From positions 1 through 19,794 of the forward strand of contig JALWSJ010000233.1 in the NCBI GenBank assembly GCA_026993705.1: DNA of 19,794 bases, given 5' to 3'. Source of the stretch: Flavobacteriales bacterium. GTDB taxonomy: Bacteria > Bacteroidota > Bacteroidia > Flavobacteriales_D > Parvicellaceae. Positions within the stretch are counted from its first letter, which is position 1, and each line of letters opens with the position of its first letter. The notes beneath the pieces were generated by a model. That model saw only the letters and a list, made by a program, of their open reading frames with translations. It did no database searches and was not told the DNA's origin. The position numbers were made by a program, and so were the translations under genes. This document shows positions 7,438 to 15,534 of this stretch, piece by piece.

Positions 7438-7541
7438 ATCCCACTCCTTTTTAATTATTACATTTAAACATTATATTATCTATTTTCCAACATATTAAAT
7501 TCAGAAGAAATTGTATGCTATTTGATTTTAAAATCTTATTT
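7438..7541. other. Spacer between the two inverted compound repeats
   Basis: This 104-bp AT-rich stretch separates the two inward-facing compound repeats. I see no open frame of note, no promoter with both boxes and no inverted repeat. It is the only unique-looking DNA inside the roughly 800-bp structure. Confidence 0.5.
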
Positions 7542-7694
7542 TTTTGGCGTTCCCCCAATCTACAAAACAAACATATCGCTCACGCGAAACGTTTGTTTTG
7601 TAGATTGGGGTCGGGCTATCACTACTCACTCTTTTGTGTTGCATAAGTGCAACAACACAAAAGGAGTTCAAACATGCCGTTCTATCCCTAACGC
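7542..7694 (-). repeat. Structured repeat, copy 3 (full length, 153 bp)
   Basis: This copy is in reverse orientation. Hairpin 2 is a perfect 20-bp stem 7553-7572/7591-7610 with arm AATCTACAAAACAAAC plus CCCC. Its loop, read on the element strand, is GTTTCGCGTGAGCGATAT, holding a 4-bp mini-stem TCGC/GCGA around GTGA. Hairpin 1 is formed by CTTTTGTGTTG and CAACACAAAAG. The head, CTATCCCTAACGC on the plus strand, ends at 7694. The tail is slightly degraded (one G missing from GGGCGTT). Its stem class is shared with copy 4 only. Confidence 0.9.
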
Positions 7695-7843
7695 GAGTGA
7701 AATTGGCGGATAGAAAATGAATTTTTGGGTTCTTAGACGATGAATAAAAATTTTGCATAGCACCAGCTATGCAAAATTTTTATGAAGAATCCTAAGGAAT
7801 CAAAAAACGCTTTAGACCATCTATTTTGCTCGTGTTAGGGATA
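7695..7843 (-). repeat. Extension arm of compound repeat, right copy
   Basis: This 149-bp arm is the mirror image of 7136-7284. It contains TTCTTAGACGATGAAT (7730-7745) and a strong palindrome, and ends in GTGTTAGGGATA. Together with copy 3 it forms the second 302-bp compound element (7542-7843), inverted relative to the first. Confidence 0.75.
7744..7783. repeat. 18-bp perfect hairpin in the right arm
   Basis: Bases 7744-7761 pair without a mismatch with 7766-7783 around a 4-nt loop (ACCA). The core GCATAGC-ACCA-GCTATGC corresponds to the 7-bp hairpin CATAGCT-GG-AGCTATG in the left arm, so the hairpin is kept in both arms although the pairing is longer here. Confidence 0.8.
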
Positions 7844-7853
7844 CAATCCCTAA
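7835..7853. repeat. TTAGGGAT-ACA-ATCCCTAA hairpin at the right outer end
   Basis: A perfect 8-bp stem with a 3-nt loop is built from the same TTAGGGAT core that starts every structured repeat. It is the counterpart of the outer inverted repeat at 7024-7145 on the left side. Confidence 0.7.
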
Positions 7854-7899
7854 TGCATGTATGAAGTAAAGATGCCAACAAAATAATGTATCTGCACTA

Positions 7900-7935
7900 C
7901 AAAAAAAGGCTTGATAGATTAATCTACCAAGCCTT
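7900..7935 (-). terminator. Intrinsic terminator of the large secreted-protein gene
   Basis: On the minus strand the transcript forms AAGGCTTG-G-TAGA / TCTA-T-CAAGCCTT (7906-7935), a 13-bp stem including one G-U pair around TTAA, followed by a run of seven U (7901-7907). It begins 25 nt after the stop codon at 7961, the expected arrangement for a Rho-independent terminator. Confidence 0.88.
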
Positions 7936-7960
7936 CCTGTTATTCACTTAATCAAACACC

Positions 7961-10900
7961 TTACCTACTCAAATAAACATAGCCTTTAATCGGCTTAGAA
8001 CCATCTCCTAAATCAACGATATAGAAATATGTTGAAGTCGGCAATTTCTTTCCACCAACTGTCAATCCAAATTTATTTGTTCCATCCCAATCATTCTTAT
8101 ACGCATTACTTTCATAAACTTTATTTCCCCATCTATTCAATATAACCAATTTAACTTGGTCATATTTTTCTAACCCTTCGATAACAAATAAATCATTTAC
8201 TCCATCTCCATTTGGCGAAAATCCTTCAGGAATTGAAATTTGACAAGGAGCATCTGCAGTTATTTCTAATGTTATACTTGCATCATTAAACGAACATGGA
8301 TCATTTGGATTTGTTTCATCATTTGCTTCTGTTCCATCTATCACACCATCTCCATCCGTATCCGCATCAAATGGATCTGTTATGCCTCCATTAGGATTAG
8401 CTGAGGTAAGAGGATTGTCTATACCCGAAGTCTCTTCTCCATTTGTCAACCCATCATTATCACAGTCATTATCATTCCAATCTTGGTTTGGTGTAACATT
8501 TTGATTGGCTAAAATCAAATCACAAGGATCATTTGGATTTGTTCCATCAACAGATTCTACTCCATCGGTAACACCATCACCATCCGTATCCGGATTTAAT
8601 GGATCTGTTATATTACCATTTGGATTATCCGGTGTATTAGGGTCATCAACTCCCGTTGTTTCTTCCCCATTCGTCAATCCATCATTATCACAATCATTAT
8701 TCAACCAAGTCGTATCAGGAGTTACATCCTGATTCGCAACAATCAAATCACAAGGATTACTCACATCCGTACTATCTGTTATCTCTTGACCATTTGAAAC
8801 ACCATCTCCATCACAATCTGAAGTTAACCAATCTCCTCCTTGAGGTAAAGTAACACTTCCCACTAAATATTCACAAGGATCATTTGGATTTGTATTGTCT
8901 GTACCTTCTGTTCCATCTGTAACACCATCTCCATCCGTATCCGGATTTAATGGGTCTGTTATATTACCATTTGGATTATCTGGTGTCGTTCCATTATCTA
9001 TTCCTGAAACTTCTTCCTCGTTAGTCAACCCATCATTATCACAATCCGTTTCGTACCACACGGTTGAAGGCACTACTGTTTGACTTGCTAAAACCAAATC
9101 ACAAGGATTAAATGGATCTGTTCCATCGGCAATCTCATCAGCATTCGTTACCCCATCTCCATCGCAATCAGCCTGAGAAGTTACTACCACAGTAATTTGC
9201 CCTGCATTATATGAACAGGGGTCATTTGGATCAGTATTATCATTAGTTGTTAACGAATCTCCATCTATTCCGTTTATTTCATCAACATTAATCACACCAT
9301 CACCATCACAATCTAGCGTATTCCAAACTGAAGATTGAGCTACTGAGACGCTAACAGTATTATATTCGCATGGATTAAAAGGGTCTGTGCCATCAGTTAT
9401 TTCATCCGCATTTGTTACTCCATCACCATCACAATCTGCACTTGAACTAATTGGAAGTGTTATTTGTGAAACATTAAAATCACATTCATCCAATGGATTG
9501 GTTTCATCTCCTTGAGTCATTGGATCAACTCCAACAATTTCATCTCCATTGGTAACACCATCGCCATCACAATCCGACGTCAACCAATCTGCATCCGGAG
9601 ATAATGTTACACTCGCCAAAATAAAATCACAAGGATCATTAGGATTTGTATTATCCGTTATTTCATCTCCATTTGTTACTCCGTCACCATCACAATCTAA
9701 CGTCATATCCGTAGGATCACAACAAATCCCCATAGGATTGGTAATAGTCGAATTATCACAATACGGATCAGAAGGAATATTAGCAGATATTTCATCCCCG
9801 TTTAATTCACCATCGCCATCACAATCTGCATTTGCCCAAACAGGATTACCTGCATCATATCCGGTATATCCAGGTGCCTGAACCGGATCACATGGAGCAA
9901 AAGGATCTGTTGTTCCATTCACTTCGGTTCCGTTATCTACACCATCACCATCACAGTCCGATGTTAACCATGTTGAACTCGGTGTTACCGTCTGAGATGC
10001 AACAATTAAATCACAAGGATCAAATGGATTTGTATTATCTAATTCTTCATCGGCATTCGTTACCCCATCACCATCACAATCAGCTAAATTCCAATTACCA
10101 CCTTGTCCGAGCGTAACACTAGTTATTTGATAATCACAAGGATTAAACGGTTCTGTATTATCTAATATTTCATCAGCATTCGTTACTCCATCTCCATCAC
10201 AATCTGCCGTAGATGAAACAACAACAGTAATCTGAGCACTATTATAATCGCAATCATCTTGAGGATTTGTGTTATCATTGGTGGTCAAAGGATCTCCATC
10301 TGTACCCCCATATTCATCTCCATTTGTAACACCGTCTCCATCACAATCAGAAGACATCCAATTCATATCAGGTGTTGTCGAAATACTCCCCACAACGAAA
10401 TCACATGAATTAAGAGGATCTGTATTATCTGTAAGTTCTTGTCCATTAGTTACACCATCACCATCACAATCCGATAAAGGATCTGCCACATCACAAGAGT
10501 TAACTATTATAAATATAGTATCGGTAGTACATATAATTGGTAGAGGAGTTCCATCATCGCAGATCTCAACAATAATCGTATCATTACCAACAAAACCTGA
10601 ATTTGGAGTATAAGTATATGAACCATCAGGATTAATGACAATACTACCATTATTAGGACCTCCAAGAGGAGTTGTTGTTACTACTAGATTACCATCTAAA
10701 TCAAAATCTCCGGCATCAGTTAAATCTCCACTAACCGGAGTATCCACTAATATAGTGTGATATTCATTATCTACTATCGGAGGATCATTGACTGGTGTTA
10801 CCGTTACAAATAAGGTGTCATTTACACAGATAGCCGGTAAAGGTGTTCCGTTATCACAAACTGTATAAACTACTGTATCGACTCCGTTGAAGTTTGGTGC

Positions 10901-13900
10901 AGGCACATAATCTACTGTTCCGTCGCCGTTATCGGTTACCGTTCCTCCGCCTGTCGTACTAACCACACCGCTGAATGTTACGGTTGTTCCGTCAGGGTCA
11001 ACATTGTTTCCGGTTACATCTACCGTTGTTGGGTTCGTTTCATCTTCTTGTACCGTTATACTTTCATTCCCTTGACTTGGTGCATCATTGACTGGGTCAA
11101 CAACAAAAGTAATATTCCCTTGATCAGAATTACCCTCAGGATCTGTTAACTCATAGGTAATCGTAGCCGTTCCATTGTAATTATTAGCTGGATTAAAAGT
11201 AACATTTCCTGTTGAAGGGTCATAAGTCCATGTACCAGTCGCGTCTGAAAAGCTCGTCTGAATACCAGGTGTTGAAGGATCTAAATCAACAACATATTGA
11301 CCTGCTCCATTCGTTGGTGCTGAAGGTGTTCCATCTGTATCTGTATCATTAGAAATAATATCGATTGTTCCGTTAGCTCCGTCCTCCACTAAATTTGTTC
11401 CTGACACATCATCATTTGCTGAAGGCGGACAAGCCGAAACAACAACAGACACCGTTCCCGGAGAACTCATACAACCTGAAACTGTAGTTGTTACACTATA
11501 AGTTCCTGAGTCAGCAACTGTCGCAGAAGGTATGCTAGGGTTTTGAACCGAAGATGTAAAACCATTAGGACCTGACCAAGAGTATATTGCCCCTGCTTCA
11601 TTACTCGCTGATAAATTAAGCGTTCCTGACCCGGAACAAATTGGAGAATTACTAGTAGCTAATGGAGTAGCAGGAACTTGATTAACCGTAATTATCATCT
11701 GATCAGAAGAAGCCGTACAACTTCCGTTAGAAATTGTCCATTCAAAAACATTATTACCAATACCTAAATTTGTAACTGTTGTAGTAGGAGAAGATGGATT
11801 AGTAATTGTTCCCGCCCCTGAAACTAAAGTCCAATTCCCTGTTCCGACAGATGGAGAATTTCCATACATCGTAAATGAAGTTATATCTGAACAAATTATT
11901 GAATCAACTCCTGCATTCGCCAACGTTGGAGGAGCATCAACTGTAATCGTTGTAATTACAGAATCTTTACACCCTGTTAAATCTGTTCCAACAACTTTAT
12001 AATTTGTTGTGATAGAAGGATTATCAGTAAGAGGATTACCATTATAAGAATTTGCTCCATATGTCCAAGAATAGGCATTAGCACCACTAGCAGTTAGTGT
12101 TACACTATTCCCATTACAAATACTTCCCCCTGTTGGATTAGTTGTTACCGTAACAATGGGCTGATTGATAGAAACAACAACTTGAGTTGTGTCTGAAGTA
12201 ATACAAGTAGATGGATTATAAGCTATTAGAGTAACTGTAAAGTTTCCAGATGAAGTATAAGTATGTGTCGGTTCAAAAGTTGTTTCAGTAGGAGAACCGT
12301 CGCCAAAATCCCAAAGATAAGAAACAGAATTTGTGCTATTATTCGTAAACGAAACCGGAACACCTTTACACCCTCCTCCGGTAGCTCCAATAACTGCTGC
12401 CCCAGGAGAAAATACACCTAAATCAAATTTAAAAACAGCGTTATTACAATTTGAGGCATTATTATTTGAAGAGTAAGCACCAGCTGTAGTTGGAAAACTA
12501 TTATGCCCTCCACAACTCGCACAAACAGCTTGATATATAAAACCTTTATTATCAAAGGTGCTAGTCCCCCCGTCAACATGATCTTCTTGAGTAGGATCCC
12601 CAATAAAGGTCGCGTATAAGAGATTCGTAACGTCAGGATTAAAAACAGCCAAATAAAAATCTTGCCCATCTGTTGTAGTTTGATATGCCCCCGGTGTAAT
12701 CGGCATGCCATTAGTACTCCCTCCTGCACCTCCAAAATCCAATGAGCGCCCCCATCCGGCTAGAACTATTTTATCGCAAGAATCAATTGCAAATCCTGTT
12801 GGACTTATATTCGGATTGGAAGAACCACTTCCAAAAGTTGTTGATAAATTAGTTGTCGCTAATAAAGAGTCATAAGAAGCTATAAATTGGCAGGTATTAG
12901 GATTGACATAAGTACCCCCCGTAACTGGCCAAGCACCGCCAAAAGAAGCTCCATAAACAAAAACATCTCTATTGCTATTAACTGCAACATAACACCCGCC
13001 ATCTTTATTTGACGTACCCAAATAAGTTGACCGAAAAACAGGTGTACCTGATACAGTTGATAACTTAGTTAAAAAAGCATCTGAATTACCATTATATGAA
13101 TTATCAATTACACCACCGGTTGTTGGAAAATTATTACTAGAAGTCATTCCGGTAACATAAACCTCATTTATAGTATCCACTGCGATACTAAACCCGGCAT
13201 CCAAACGATTTCCACCAAGAAAAGTTGAATACGATAATGTCGTTAATGCTGAATCTATTTTAAATACCACCGCATCCTGATTACCATTATAAGTAACATC
13301 ATAAGCCCCGGAAGTTGTAGGGAAATTATGAGAACGAGTTGAAGAAGTTACATATAAATCTCCATTAGCATCTTGAACAATTTGACCTCTGTGTGCATCT
13401 CCATAAGAAATACGAGTTCGTTGATTTGTATTATTTGTAGCGTATCTTGCCCCACTACCATTTCTACCATCATCCCGACTTCCTCCAACAAAAGTAGAAG
13501 CGATTAAAGTAGATAAATTTGAACTCATCTTAGCAACGAAAATATCTTCTCTACCATTATGAGAATTATCGTAAGAAGCTCCTGCCATAGGAAAGTCTGT
13601 TGAAAGTGTTTTCCCCATAATAAATAAATTATTGCTTGAATCAACAACCAAACTATGGGGCGTTTCATCATCCGAACCACCTAAAAACGACGAAGCCAAT
13701 AAAGTTGTACCATCAGCAGAGAATACAGACACCGAAATATCAAATGGATAAGAACTATAACCAACGTAAGTCCCTGAACCACCTTGAAAAGAAGTTTGAA
13801 AAGCACCAACTGTAGTTGGGTATCCATTCCCAACAGTTACTCCTGCTACGATCATTTTCCCATCCATTGTATGAGCAGCAGTTACCCCCCAGTTGTCGCT

Positions 13901-14755
13901 AGTTGACCCGGTATAAGTAGAAGCTATCAAACCTGGATCAATAATCAAATCTTTGGTTGTATCATATTCCGATAATTGAAATGAAACAATATTCCCATTG
14001 AGGGAAAAAGAAGATTCAACTTCTCTCTTATCTCCGTCTATCCATTGGTAAACAAAAGGTTTATACTCTGCAATACCACCAATAGATGATTCGATAACCA
14101 AAGTACCGTTTTCGTGAAGATAAATTTTATCAGCACCTTTATAATCCATCTGAATCAAATCCGGATTACCCCCCGATTTTACAATAAACTCATATTTAAG
14201 ATACGACAAAAATGAGCTGTAAACCAAATCTATATTAGGGTATATCTCTTGGTATTTTAGATTCCCATACTGCTTAATTCCCGAAAAGCTACCTCGTTGA
14301 TTATGATAAGAAAGTTCTGCCTGTTGTTTATATGTTTCAGAAGGGGTTATTTGAGGCGATGGATTTGCATTCCTAAACGAAACTTCTACTGCATGCTGAC
14401 GAATAGTAACCGTATCAGCTCCTTCATGTAAGGCATTATACAATCCTGACTTATCAACAAAATGATACTTTAATTTATTCCCTTCAAAATACACATAACC
14501 GTTAATCAACTCTGTTCGGAACTTTATTTCATCGTCCCATTGCCCTTTATTCTCCGTAAACCTAGCAACTTTCTCATCTTTGGAGAAATCAAGAGGATGT
14601 TCTACTTTGTAAAGAAATTCTTTCCTCAATGCTTCTTCATCAACTTTTTCACCATGGTGATGAGCTATCATCTCGTCTTGTGAAAACACCTGAAAAAAAA
14701 CACTTATAAACAAAACTAACGCAGAAAGCCCGCCTTTTAGATATTTACTATTCAT
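7961..14755 (-). CDS. Giant secreted multidomain protein with T9SS type-B sorting domain
   Basis: The product has 2264 residues. An N-terminal signal peptide (about 1-26, ending VFSQ) precedes a conserved block starting FTENKGQW (66-73) and running to about 275, resembling the DUF found before SBBP repeats. Residues about 276-785 carry SBBP-like units (STFLGG..., NNFPTTGG, NGNSDAFLTKL), likely a beta-propeller. A PKD domain (SYLWDFGDGSPTET, about 790-863), Ig-like modules (about 864-1110) and three cadherin/tandem-95-like modules (about 1112-1420, PVNDAP and PVNDPP linkers) follow. Then come 18 Asp-rich TSP3-like repeats (1428-2153). The end, 2173-2264 (FSPNGDGVND, ILNRWGNKVYE, WDG, TYFYIVDLGDG, GYVYLSR), is the gliding-motility-associated/CHU_C type-B signal for the type IX secretion system. 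It is probably a calcium-stabilised surface or released adhesin; its ligand is unknown. It is monocistronic, with its own terminator and a candidate promoter. Confidence 0.93.
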   Translation of the reverse strand: MNSKYLKGGLSALVLFISVFFQVFSQDEMIAHHHGEKVDEEALRKEFLYKVEHPLDFSKDEKVARFTENKGQWDDEIKFRTELINGYVYFEGNKLKYHFVDKSGLYNALHEGADTVTIRQHAVEVSFRNANPSPQITPSETYKQQAELSYHNQRGSFSGIKQYGNLKYQEIYPNIDLVYSSFLSYLKYEFIVKSGGNPDLIQMDYKGADKIYLHENGTLVIESSIGGIAEYKPFVYQWIDGDKREVESSFSLNGNIVSFQLSEYDTTKDLIIDPGLIASTYTGSTSDNWGVTAAHTMDGKMIVAGVTVGNGYPTTVGAFQTSFQGGSGTYVGYSSYPFDISVSVFSADGTTLLASSFLGGSDDETPHSLVVDSSNNLFIMGKTLSTDFPMAGASYDNSHNGREDIFVAKMSSNLSTLIASTFVGGSRDDGRNGSGARYATNNTNQRTRISYGDAHRGQIVQDANGDLYVTSSTRSHNFPTTSGAYDVTYNGNQDAVVFKIDSALTTLSYSTFLGGNRLDAGFSIAVDTINEVYVTGMTSSNNFPTTGGVIDNSYNGNSDAFLTKLSTVSGTPVFRSTYLGTSNKDGGCYVAVNSNRDVFVYGASFGGAWPVTGGTYVNPNTCQFIASYDSLLATTNLSTTFGSGSSNPNISPTGFAIDSCDKIVLAGWGRSLDFGGAGGSTNGMPITPGAYQTTTDGQDFYLAVFNPDVTNLLYATFIGDPTQEDHVDGGTSTFDNKGFIYQAVCASCGGHNSFPTTAGAYSSNNNASNCNNAVFKFDLGVFSPGAAVIGATGGGCKGVPVSFTNNSTNSVSYLWDFGDGSPTETTFEPTHTYTSSGNFTVTLIAYNPSTCITSDTTQVVVSINQPIVTVTTNPTGGSICNGNSVTLTASGANAYSWTYGANSYNGNPLTDNPSITTNYKVVGTDLTGCKDSVITTITVDAPPTLANAGVDSIICSDITSFTMYGNSPSVGTGNWTLVSGAGTITNPSSPTTTVTNLGIGNNVFEWTISNGSCTASSDQMIITVNQVPATPLATSNSPICSGSGTLNLSASNEAGAIYSWSGPNGFTSSVQNPSIPSATVADSGTYSVTTTVSGCMSSPGTVSVVVSACPPSANDDVSGTNLVEDGANGTIDIISNDTDTDGTPSAPTNGAGQYVVDLDPSTPGIQTSFSDATGTWTYDPSTGNVTFNPANNYNGTATITYELTDPEGNSDQGNITFVVDPVNDAPSQGNESITVQEDETNPTTVDVTGNNVDPDGTTVTFSGVVSTTGGGTVTDNGDGTVDYVPAPNFNGVDTVVYTVCDNGTPLPAICVNDTLFVTVTPVNDPPIVDNEYHTILVDTPVSGDLTDAGDFDLDGNLVVTTTPLGGPNNGSIVINPDGSYTYTPNSGFVGNDTIIVEICDDGTPLPIICTTDTIFIIVNSCDVADPLSDCDGDGVTNGQELTDNTDPLNSCDFVVGSISTTPDMNWMSSDCDGDGVTNGDEYGGTDGDPLTTNDNTNPQDDCDYNSAQITVVVSSTADCDGDGVTNADEILDNTEPFNPCDYQITSVTLGQGGNWNLADCDGDGVTNADEELDNTNPFDPCDLIVASQTVTPSSTWLTSDCDGDGVDNGTEVNGTTDPFAPCDPVQAPGYTGYDAGNPVWANADCDGDGELNGDEISANIPSDPYCDNSTITNPMGICCDPTDMTLDCDGDGVTNGDEITDNTNPNDPCDFILASVTLSPDADWLTSDCDGDGVTNGDEIVGVDPMTQGDETNPLDECDFNVSQITLPISSSADCDGDGVTNADEITDGTDPFNPCEYNTVSVSVAQSSVWNTLDCDGDGVINVDEINGIDGDSLTTNDNTDPNDPCSYNAGQITVVVTSQADCDGDGVTNADEIADGTDPFNPCDLVLASQTVVPSTVWYETDCDNDGLTNEEEVSGIDNGTTPDNPNGNITDPLNPDTDGDGVTDGTEGTDNTNPNDPCEYLVGSVTLPQGGDWLTSDCDGDGVSNGQEITDSTDVSNPCDLIVANQDVTPDTTWLNNDCDNDGLTNGEETTGVDDPNTPDNPNGNITDPLNPDTDGDGVTDGVESVDGTNPNDPCDLILANQNVTPNQDWNDNDCDNDGLTNGEETSGIDNPLTSANPNGGITDPFDADTDGDGVIDGTEANDETNPNDPCSFNDASITLEITADAPCQISIPEGFSPNGDGVNDLFVIEGLEKYDQVKLVILNRWGNKVYESNAYKNDWDGTNKFGLTVGGKKLPTSTYFYIVDLGDGSKPIKGYVYLSR
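8297..10474 (-). repeat. Tandem array encoding 18 TSP3-like Ca-binding repeats
   Basis: Eighteen units of the type DCDGDGVTNGDE...TNPNDPC occupy about 726 codons, roughly 40 residues each. The core is DCDGDG twelve times, DCDNDG three times and DTDGDG three times. The last units have a higher-order pattern in which a DCDNDGLTN unit is followed by a DTDGDGVTD unit. At the DNA level the plus strand repeats variants of CCATCACCATCACAATC. Many third-position differences show divergence after duplication, but repeat-number change by recombination remains possible. Confidence 0.9.
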
Positions 14756-14796
14756 ATTATTATTTTTTCTTTCTTAAACTAATTGAAAACCAACTG

Positions 14797-14804
14797 CAAA
14801 GATA
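14797..14804 (-). promoter_or_regulatory. Candidate -7 box of the giant secreted-protein gene
   Basis: TATCTTTG on the minus strand is identical to the -7 box proposed for the leftward housekeeping operon. It would start transcription near 14792, about 36 nt before the ATG at 14755. A -33 box is not clear: the sequence about 19 nt upstream is TGTGG rather than TTTG. Confidence 0.45.
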
Positions 14805-14829
14805 AACTTAAACCATTAATTTTCCACAC

Positions 14830-15167
14830 TTAAATATAAAATTAAATCTACTTATGTTTTATATCTTTAAAAAACAATGAAATGCATACAAAAAAAACAA
14901 TAACAACAAAATAGATATTTTTAATCATATTTAATTTTTTGTTATTTTTTATTTGTTTTTGCAAACTGAGCCTTATTTTCATATCGAATATTAATTATTT
15001 ACCCCAAGAAAACACAACCACATTATTCAGCCTTAAATCTATCCGTTATTTCATAGCAAAAATAAATTACGAAATTATACCATTTTAATTTTGAAAAGAG
15101 GTGAAGAAAGTGAGCTTTAGTTTTCTTAGACGATAAACAAAATGATTTATAAGACTCTTTATTAGCT
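14830..15167. other. AT-rich intergenic stretch with a fragment of the repeat arm
   Basis: No convincing gene or RNA gene is visible. Poly-A/T stretches dominate up to about 15090. Near 15098-15160 the sequence resembles part of the right extension arm: GAGGTGAAG followed by TTTTCTTAGACGATAAACAAAA, compared with TTCTTAGACGATGAAT at 7730-7745. It is therefore probably a degraded remnant of that module, in the same orientation as the right arm. Confidence 0.4.
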
Positions 15168-15346
15168 CCTTAAATCCGTAAGTAAACTTCTACTACAAAG
15201 CCAAACGCCACATCCTTTTTTTTGGCTTTACTTGTTTTTCAATATCCACCGAAGCTTAGACTACGCATGCATATCACAAAACCGTGCTAGACCAATAACA
15301 ATGCTCATTTTGACTTTTCATAACGAAATCACTTGCGGATTTAAGG
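15168..15346. repeat. 179-bp MITE-like element with 16-bp terminal inverted repeats
   Basis: CCTTAAATCCGTAAGT (15168-15183) is the inverse of ACTTGCGGATTTAAGG (15331-15346) with one mismatch. Inside are a 9-bp hairpin AAAGCCAAA/TTTGGCTTT (15197-15205/15221-15229) and no open frame. I see no clear flanking target duplication. It could be a small non-autonomous element or a structured intergenic module. It ends 27 bp before structured-repeat copy 4. Confidence 0.5.
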
Positions 15347-15373
15347 TATAATTAAAATACTTTACTTTTCTTT

Positions 15374-15527
15374 GCGTTAGGGATAGAACGGCGTGTTTGA
15401 ACTCCTTTTGGTTTGTTGCATTTATGCAACCCAAAAGAGTGAGTAGTGATAGCCCGACCCCAATCTACAAAACAAACGTTGAGCGGAAGCGTTATGTTTG
15501 TTTTGTCGATTGGGGGAACGCCCAAAT
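15374..15527 (+). repeat. Structured repeat, copy 4 (full length, 154 bp)
   Basis: The head GCGTTAGGGATAGAACG starts at 15374. Hairpin 1 pairs CTTTTGG (15405-15411) with CCAAAAG (15431-15437) and GTTGCAT (15415-15421) with ATGCAAC (15424-15430). Hairpin 2 pairs 15458-15477 with 15496-15515 over 20 positions with one mismatch (T15466 against C15507); its loop is GTTGAGCGGAAGCGTTAT. The tail GGGGGAACGCCCAAAT ends 7 nt before the ATG of the TonB-dependent receptor, so the repeat would form most of that gene's 5' leader if transcription starts upstream of it. Confidence 0.9.
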
Positions 15528-15534
15528 TATTGTT

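Noticed and set aside
7285..7694. Integron attC sites
   Set aside because: The fold is reminiscent, but attC sites run RYYYAAC...GTTRRRY. Here the order is GTTAGGG...GCCCAAA in one direction, and CCCTAAC does not fit RYYYAAC. There is no integrase or cassette array in the window.
7285..7694. CRISPR array
   Set aside because: The repeats are about 150 bp, far apart, in both orientations, with no regular spacers and no cas genes.
7522..7758. Short frames on both strands over repeat copy 3
   Set aside because: They follow the inverted repeat itself, have no recognisable domain and are explained by repeat structure.
8505..10613. Plus-strand open frames over the large secreted-protein gene
   Set aside because: They are reverse-strand shadows of the Asp-rich repeat array, with low-complexity Ser/Pro or His-rich translations.
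15397..15534. N-terminal extension of the TonB receptor through the repeat
   Set aside because: These codons translate hairpins of repeat copy 4. A similar peptide (DSPTPIYKTNV...VCFVDWGNA) appears from copy 3 only because the two share a stem class. Copies 1, 2 and 5 would encode something else. The signal peptide starts at the ATG at 15535.
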